DNA from: Flavobacteriaceae bacterium
GTDB taxonomy: Bacteria; Bacteroidota; Bacteroidia; Flavobacteriales; Flavobacteriaceae
Direction of reading: 5' to 3'
DNA length: 46,870 bases
Assembly (NCBI GenBank): GCA_016744615.1
Contig: JADGEA010000004.1
Span: forward strand, 1 to 46,870
Part shown: positions 42,468 through 46,870 of the stretch, piece by piece
How the letters are laid out: each line of letters begins with the position of its first letter
Numbering within the stretch: position 1 is the first letter of the stretch
Position numbers and translations under genes: made by a program
The notes under the pieces: model-generated
Seen by the model: the letters and a program-made list of their open reading frames with translations, nothing else
What the model was told of the DNA's origin: nothing
Database searches by the model: none

Positions 42468-43790
42468 ATGAGCAATAGTAAAAAAATTCCGGTAGTATCC
42501 AAAGAAATGTTGGTGCCTTTTATTTTAATTACATCACTATTTGCCCTTTGGGGTTTTGCAAACGATATTACTAATCCTATGGTATCAGCATTTAAAAAAA
42601 TATTGGAATTAAATAACACGCAAGCATCTTGGGTTCAGGCAGCATTTTATGGGGGATATTTTACCATGGCACTCCCAGCAGCTTTTATTGTAAAAAAGTA
42701 TTCTTATAAAGTGGGTATTATCGCAGGACTCATTTTATATGCCACAGGGGCATTACTTTTTTATCCAGCAGCAGCCTTTGAAAATTACTTTTTCTTTTTA
42801 GCTGCATTATATATTTTAACATTTGGGCTAGCTTTTTTAGAAACTACGGCAAACCCATATATCATGTCAATGGGATCTGAAGAAACGGCTACGCAGCGTT
42901 TAAATCTAGCTCAAGCCTTTAATCCGCTTGGTGCACTTACAGGCTTATTTGTAGCTCAGACCTTTATTTTAGGCGCATTACAATCAGATGATGTTGACGC
43001 AAATGGAAACGGAATTTATGAAACCTTAACCGGAACAGCCAAAGCAGCAGTAAAAACTTCAGATTTAATGGTGATAAGAAACCCTTATGTTGGCCTGGGG
43101 TTATTGGTAATTGTAATGCTGGTTATTATTATTTTTGTTAAAATGCCAGAAAAAAAAGAAAGTGAAGATTCTTCTGGAATGATTGCTTCCATCAAACGAA
43201 TTTTCAAGAATGAAAGATTTGTAGGGGGTGTAATAGCACAAATGTTTTATGTTGGTGCACAGATCATGTGCTGGACCTACATATATCAATATGCTGAAAA
43301 CCTTGGAATAAACAACAAAGATGCTGTGTATTACGCATATATGGCCTTAGGTGTGTTTTTGGCGGGTAGGTTTTTATTTACTTTCCTTTTAAAATATATT
43401 GACTCCGGAAAATTATTAATGATCTTATCTTTTGGAGCAATCGCATTTACTTTAGGAACCATCTTTATTCATGGTATGGGTGGACTTTACAGTTTGATAT
43501 TAGTATCCTTTTGTATGTCATTAATGTTCCCAACTATTTATGGTATTGCATTGCATGGTTTAGGCGAAGACGCCAAACCGGCATCTGCATTTTTAGTAAT
43601 GGCAATTGTAGGTGGAGCATTTATGCCAATTTTACAAGGTCTGATCATGGATCTTGGAGGAAAAGGATATGATGATATTAGGATTCTTGGTGTACCGGAA
43701 GTAAATTTCTCTTTTGTTTTACCAATGATTGGTTTTATCGTGGTAGCACTTTACGGATTTAGGACTTATAAAAATACTAAGACATCTTAG
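42468..43790 (+). CDS. FucP-like MFS L-fucose/proton symporter
   Basis: A 440-residue inner-membrane MFS transporter of the fucose:H+ symporter subfamily with about 12 membrane segments. Diagnostic blocks: LFALWGFANDITNPMVSAFK (segment 1 with the acidic residue used for proton coupling in E. coli FucP), YGGYFTMALPAAFIVKK, FLETTANPYIMSMG (carrying the second essential acid) and AQAFNPLGALTG. Related proteins move L-fucose, and sometimes galactose, glucose or N-acetylglucosamine. It is the last gene of the array and followed by a strong hairpin. In this setting it would import the monosaccharide released by the GH29/GH95 enzymes, and FucP-type carriers also accept the close analogue L-galactose. 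The downstream isomerase/kinase or oxidative route is not in the window. Confidence 0.85.
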   Translation: MSNSKKIPVVSKEMLVPFILITSLFALWGFANDITNPMVSAFKKILELNNTQASWVQAAFYGGYFTMALPAAFIVKKYSYKVGIIAGLILYATGALLFYPAAAFENYFFFLAALYILTFGLAFLETTANPYIMSMGSEETATQRLNLAQAFNPLGALTGLFVAQTFILGALQSDDVDANGNGIYETLTGTAKAAVKTSDLMVIRNPYVGLGLLVIVMLVIIIFVKMPEKKESEDSSGMIASIKRIFKNERFVGGVIAQMFYVGAQIMCWTYIYQYAENLGINNKDAVYYAYMALGVFLAGRFLFTFLLKYIDSGKLLMILSFGAIAFTLGTIFIHGMGGLYSLILVSFCMSLMFPTIYGIALHGLGEDAKPASAFLVMAIVGGAFMPILQGLIMDLGGKGYDDIRILGVPEVNFSFVLPMIGFIVVALYGFRTYKNTKTS

Positions 43791-43827
43791 AAAAATATGC
43801 CATTCTGTATTTTTTTAAGAAAAAAAA

Positions 43828-43876
43828 TTTGATTTGTGTAAGCAATACTTTAGTAAAATTCCCTACACAAATCAAA
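43828..43876. terminator. Bidirectional terminator between symporter and M20 gene
   Basis: TTTGATTTGTGTA (43828-43840) pairs perfectly with TACACAAATCAAA (43864-43876), preceded on the left by an A-rich run and facing convergent genes on both sides. Confidence 0.75.
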
Positions 43877-43886
43877 TCCTAAAATT

Positions 43887-45281
43887 CTATTGTTTATTAA
43901 AAAAATCAATATAATATTTATAGAATAGAGGAATGGTTTCTATTCCTTTTAAATAATTAAAAATACCATAATGCTCATTTGGTGAGTGAATTGCATCACT
44001 ATCTAAACCAAATCCCATTAAAATGGTTTTACTTTTCAATTCTTGTTCAAAAAGAGCCACAATTGGAATGCTTCCTCCTGACCTTTGCGGAATAGCTTCT
44101 ACACCAAAAGATTCTGTATAAGCTCTGTTTGCTGCTTTATATCCAATATTATCAATAGGAGTTACATAAGCATGTCCGCCATGATGAGCAGTTACTTTTA
44201 CTTTAACAGATTTTGGAGCAATACTTTTAAAATGATTTGTAAACATTTCCGTAATTTCATCAGGATCCTGATCAGGAACCAAGCGCATGGAAATCTTTGC
44301 AAAAGCTTTACTTGCGATTACTGTTTTAGCTCCTTCACCGGAATATCCTCCCCAAATACCGTTAACATCTAAAGTTGGACGAATGGAATTTCTTTCATTG
44401 GTTGTATAGCCTTTTTCACCGTAAACTTCGTCAATATCTAATGCTTTTTTATAAGCATCCAATGAAAAAGGAGCTTTTGCCATTTTTTTTCTTTCTTCAT
44501 CAGAAGCTTCAATTACTTTATCATAAAATCCCGGAATTGTAATATGACTGTTTTCATCATGCAAAGAAGCGATCATTTTGGTTAAAATATTAATTGGGTT
44601 GGCAACAGCACCACCATAAAGTCCGGAATGCAGATCACGATTCGGTCCAGTAATTTCAACTTCCACATAACTCAAGCCACGTAAACCAGTAGTAATAGAA
44701 GGTTGCTGATTACTAATCATACCTGTATCAGAAATCAAAATCACATCATTACTTAATTTTTCCTGATTTCTTTTTACAAACCATTCTAAACTTGGCGAAC
44801 CAACTTCTTCTTCTCCTTCTATCATAAACTTAACATTACAAGATAAAGTATCATTTTGAATCATATATTCAAATGCTTTTACATGCATAAATAATTGACC
44901 TTTATCATCACAAGCCCCACGGGCAAAAATTGCTCCTTCCGGATGGATATCTGTTTTTTTTATTACAGGCTCAAAAGGAGGAGAATCCCATAGGTCAATA
45001 GGATCTGCAGGCTGCACATCATAATGACCATAAACCAAAACAGTTGGTAAGTTTTTATCTATGATATGCTCACCATATACAATTGGATAGCCGGGAGTTT
45101 CACAAATTTCAATTTTATTACAACCTGCTTTTTCTAAAGAACTTTTCACAGCATCAGCAGTTTTGATCATATCTTTTTTATAATCAGGGTCTGCGCTAAT
45201 AGATGGTATCTTTAATAAATCAAATAACTCATTGATGAATCGATCTTTATTCTCTTGAACGTAATTTTTTATTATTTGCAT
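43887..45281 (-). CDS. M20-family metallo-dipeptidase
   Basis: A 464-residue cytoplasmic M20 peptidase, related to carnosine dipeptidase/CPG2-type enzymes with two zinc ions. Motifs: VYGHYDVQPADP (first zinc ligand His and Asp), ARGACDDKGQ (bridging Asp), EGEEEVGSPS (general base Glu plus ligand) and a late HSPNEHYG. The lid domain (about 205-360) includes DLHSGLYGGAVANP. There is no signal peptide. It is transcribed toward the symporter and is separated from it by the hairpin at 43828, so it is independent of the glycan array. It may degrade dipeptides, for example those produced by S46 enzymes, though that link is speculative. Confidence 0.9.
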   Translation of the reverse strand: MQIIKNYVQENKDRFINELFDLLKIPSISADPDYKKDMIKTADAVKSSLEKAGCNKIEICETPGYPIVYGEHIIDKNLPTVLVYGHYDVQPADPIDLWDSPPFEPVIKKTDIHPEGAIFARGACDDKGQLFMHVKAFEYMIQNDTLSCNVKFMIEGEEEVGSPSLEWFVKRNQEKLSNDVILISDTGMISNQQPSITTGLRGLSYVEVEITGPNRDLHSGLYGGAVANPINILTKMIASLHDENSHITIPGFYDKVIEASDEERKKMAKAPFSLDAYKKALDIDEVYGEKGYTTNERNSIRPTLDVNGIWGGYSGEGAKTVIASKAFAKISMRLVPDQDPDEITEMFTNHFKSIAPKSVKVKVTAHHGGHAYVTPIDNIGYKAANRAYTESFGVEAIPQRSGGSIPIVALFEQELKSKTILMGFGLDSDAIHSPNEHYGIFNYLKGIETIPLFYKYYIDFFNKQ

Positions 45282-45302
45282 AGGATAGTATTATTTATAA
45301 AA

Positions 45303-45310
45303 CAAAGGTA
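45303..45310 (-). promoter_or_regulatory. Candidate -7 box for the M20 gene
   Basis: On the minus strand TACCTTTG fits TAnnTTTG, 21 bases before the ATG. No clear partner element was seen. Confidence 0.4.
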
Positions 45311-45376
45311 GAAAAAAGAAAATATTTAATTTTGTCTGTAATGTTTAATTTATTAAAAAATAAAATAATCTGAATG

Positions 45377-45406
45377 TTTTGTAATCTGTAAAATTGTTTA
45401 TATTTG
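45377..45406 (+). promoter_or_regulatory. Promoter of tRNA-Leu
   Basis: TTTTG (45377-45381) and TATATTTG (45399-45406), 17 bases apart, match the Bacteroidota two-part promoter. The tRNA begins 27 bases further. Confidence 0.65.
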
Positions 45407-45433
45407 CATCCGCTTATTAAAGCGAAAACCAAT

Positions 45434-45515
45434 GCGGGCGTGGTGAAATTGGTAGACACGCTAGATTTAGGATCTAGTGCCTCACGGTGTGAAGGTTCGA
45501 GTCCTTTCGCCCGCA
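45434..45515 (+). tRNA. tRNA-Leu (anticodon UAG)
   Basis: The 7-base acceptor arms GCGGGCG (45434-45440) and CGCCCGC (45508-45514) pair fully, with discriminator A. The anticodon stem CTAGA/TCTAG encloses TTTAGGA with anticodon TAG at 45468-45470. The T arm carries GGTTCGAGTCC. A long variable arm (TGCCTCACGGTGTGA) marks a class II leucine tRNA. CCA is not encoded. Confidence 0.97.
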
Positions 45516-45521
45516 CTAAAC

Positions 45522-45566
45522 AAAAGCTTAACAAAGTGTTATTCACTAAGTTAAGCTTTTTTTGTT
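45522..45566 (+). terminator. Terminator after tRNA-Leu
   Basis: AAAAGCTTAAC (45522-45532) pairs with GTTAAGCTTTT (45550-45560), followed by more T residues. Nothing else is recognisable up to the convergent symporter stop at 45640. Confidence 0.75.
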
Positions 45567-45639
45567 TAACCCATTTTTACGTTTTTTAATCGTTATAATG
45601 GTATTACTACTAATTGTTTAGCTCAAAATCTTGATATTG

Positions 45640-46870
45640 CTACCAGAACATTGCGTATAAAGCCACAAGAATAATCATTATTGCAAAAGCACCAATATTA
45701 AATAGTGGAGTTGTTTTAAACAATTCTTTAGAAAGTGAAATACCTTTAGGGCTATTAGCACCTTTACCCTCCATGTAGCTAATTAAAATAATAATGATAG
45801 AAGTTAGAATAAATGTCATACCCATTTGATGCATCCATGGCTCCAAACCTGATATAGGAATAAATTTAAACAACAAGGCTATTCCCAATGATGCCAAAAC
45901 ACCCCATATAGCAGCATTATTGGTTGTTTTTTTCCAAAACAACCCTAATAAGAATACGGCTAGAATTCCAGGACTTACCATACCTGTATACTCCTGAATG
46001 TATTGGAAGATCTGATCTAATCCACCAAGCATAGGAGCAATTAAAACTGCAATAACCAATGCTACAGCTGCTGTAATTCTACCAACCTTTACCGTGGTTT
46101 TATCATCAGCATTTTTATTGATATACTCTCTGTAAATATCCATTGTAAAAATAGTAGAAGTAGAATTTAGCATAGATGCCAATGAAGATACTATTGCTGC
46201 AGCTAAAGCAGCAAAAGCTACACCTTTTAATCCGGTTGGTAAGAATTGTAATAACCAAGGGTAGGCCCTATCTGCCTGATCTATGGAAGGAGTTTTAAAC
46301 TGTCCGGCTTCGCCTAAACGAGCCATGATCTCAGGATCATTAACCATTACATAAGCTGCAATACCAGGAATAACAACCACCAATGGAATAATCAGTTTTA
46401 GAAATGCTGCAAAAAGAATACCCTTTTGAGACTCTTTTAGTGATTTAGCGGCTAAAGTTCTTTGAATAATATACTGATTAAATCCCCAGTAATACAAATT
46501 AGCAACCCATAATCCACCAATAATTACCCATATTCCAGGCAAATCTAAATAATTTGAATTGGCACTACCATCTTCACTAAACTGATCTATTACCATTTGA
46601 AATTTATCAGGTGCAGCTTCTAAAACTATATTAAATCCTGCCATAGCTCCTCCTCCATCGGAAACTGTATTAAGTGCAATATAAGTAGTAACCAAACCTC
46701 CTAACACCAAGAATACTACTTGAATTACATCGGTCCAGGCAACTGCAGATAATCCACCATATAAAGAATAAGCAGCAGCAAATAAAGCCAAGCCTATAAT
46801 TGCATAGATCATATCAATACCCATGATAGTCTCAATTGCCAAACCTCCTAAATAAAGAACCGTTGTCAAG
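45640..46870 (-). CDS. SSS-family sodium/solute symporter, 5' part outside window
   Basis: The C-terminal 409 residues of a sodium:solute symporter, roughly residues 140 onward of a family member of about 550. Its start lies beyond the right edge, so the Met at 46867-46869 is probably internal. At least nine membrane segments are visible. Typical SGLT-like blocks are AAYSLYGGLSAVAWTDVIQ, GGLWVANLYYWGFNQYIIQR, GLKGVAFAALAAAIVSSLAS (sodium-site region with SSLAS), LNSTSTIFTMDIYR and QEYTGMVSPGILAVFLLGLFWKK. Such vSGLT relatives import sugars such as galactose or glucose, sometimes inositol. If it belongs with the locus it could take up galactose, but the tRNA and terminator between them argue for separate control. 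Confidence 0.88.
   Translation of the reverse strand, partial: LTTVLYLGGLAIETIMGIDMIYAIIGLALFAAAYSLYGGLSAVAWTDVIQVVFLVLGGLVTTYIALNTVSDGGGAMAGFNIVLEAAPDKFQMVIDQFSEDGSANSNYLDLPGIWVIIGGLWVANLYYWGFNQYIIQRTLAAKSLKESQKGILFAAFLKLIIPLVVVIPGIAAYVMVNDPEIMARLGEAGQFKTPSIDQADRAYPWLLQFLPTGLKGVAFAALAAAIVSSLASMLNSTSTIFTMDIYREYINKNADDKTTVKVGRITAAVALVIAVLIAPMLGGLDQIFQYIQEYTGMVSPGILAVFLLGLFWKKTTNNAAIWGVLASLGIALLFKFIPISGLEPWMHQMGMTFILTSIIIILISYMEGKGANSPKGISLSKELFKTTPLFNIGAFAIMIILVALYAMFW

Noticed and set aside
17293-43790. Porphyran- or agar-specific locus
   Set aside because: GH29, GH2, GH16 and S1 enzymes occur in such loci, but no GH86 or clear GH117 is seen and the GH95 histidine favours fucose. Kept only as an alternative.

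Overview
The window looks like a chromosomal stretch from a marine flavobacterium (Bacteroidota). The evidence is AT-rich DNA, TAnnTTTG-type promoter boxes, families typical of the group (S46 dipeptidyl peptidases, DUF4407, S37-type peptidase, FucP-like and SSS transporters), and a dense polysaccharide utilization locus (PUL) full of sulfatases and fucosidases. All family calls come from reading the sequence without database searches.

Layout. Positions 1-1882 are a gene graveyard: a saccharopine reductase lacking its Rossmann start, an IS66-type transposase tail and an S37-type peptidase tail with a stop and a frameshift. A nested inverted repeat (1904-2033) follows. Positions 2050-9546 (minus) hold a GntR-type regulator followed by two large GH2 beta-galactosidases, with a candidate operator and promoter at 9551-9581. 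Positions 9603-10703 (minus) encode a DUF4407 membrane protein. Positions 11053-15422 (minus) carry a tandem pair of S46 dipeptidyl peptidases, one DPP7-like and one DPP11-like. From 15704 to 42299 (plus) runs the main catabolic array of about 26.6 kb. It contains four S1 sulfatases, one GH16, six GH29 modules, one GH95, a three-domain esterase, a large NPCBM-containing putative hydrolase and two GH43-like beta-propeller modules. A FucP-like MFS sugar symporter (42468-43790) follows. An M20 dipeptidase, tRNA-Leu(UAG) and a 5'-truncated SSS symporter fill the right end.

How it may work. The enzymes fit removal of sulfate (S1), acetyl esters (SGNH and alpha/beta-hydrolase domains), alpha-L-fucose or alpha-L-galactose (GH29, GH95) and beta-galactose (GH2), with internal cuts by GH16. 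Monosaccharide would then enter through the FucP-like symporter under control of a GntR-type regulator, the regulator family that also includes the Bacteroides fucose regulator. The likely target is a sulfated, probably O-acetylated, fucose-rich galactan or galactofucan. A host-type fucosylated sulfated glycan or a porphyran-like galactan are alternatives. No SusC/SusD pair is in the window, so glycan import is either encoded elsewhere or not used.

Most unusual points: a triple esterase fusion (SGNH, alpha/beta hydrolase, SGNH); a GH43-like/GH29 fusion broken by two single-base frameshifts; a GH29 that begins with a beta-helix-type N-terminus and has a different base composition; a 934-residue hydrolase of unclear family; a 29-base identity joining the signal-peptide ends of two unrelated neighbouring enzymes; and candidate operators TTGGTTATAAACCAA and ACTAGTAGGTACTGGT.
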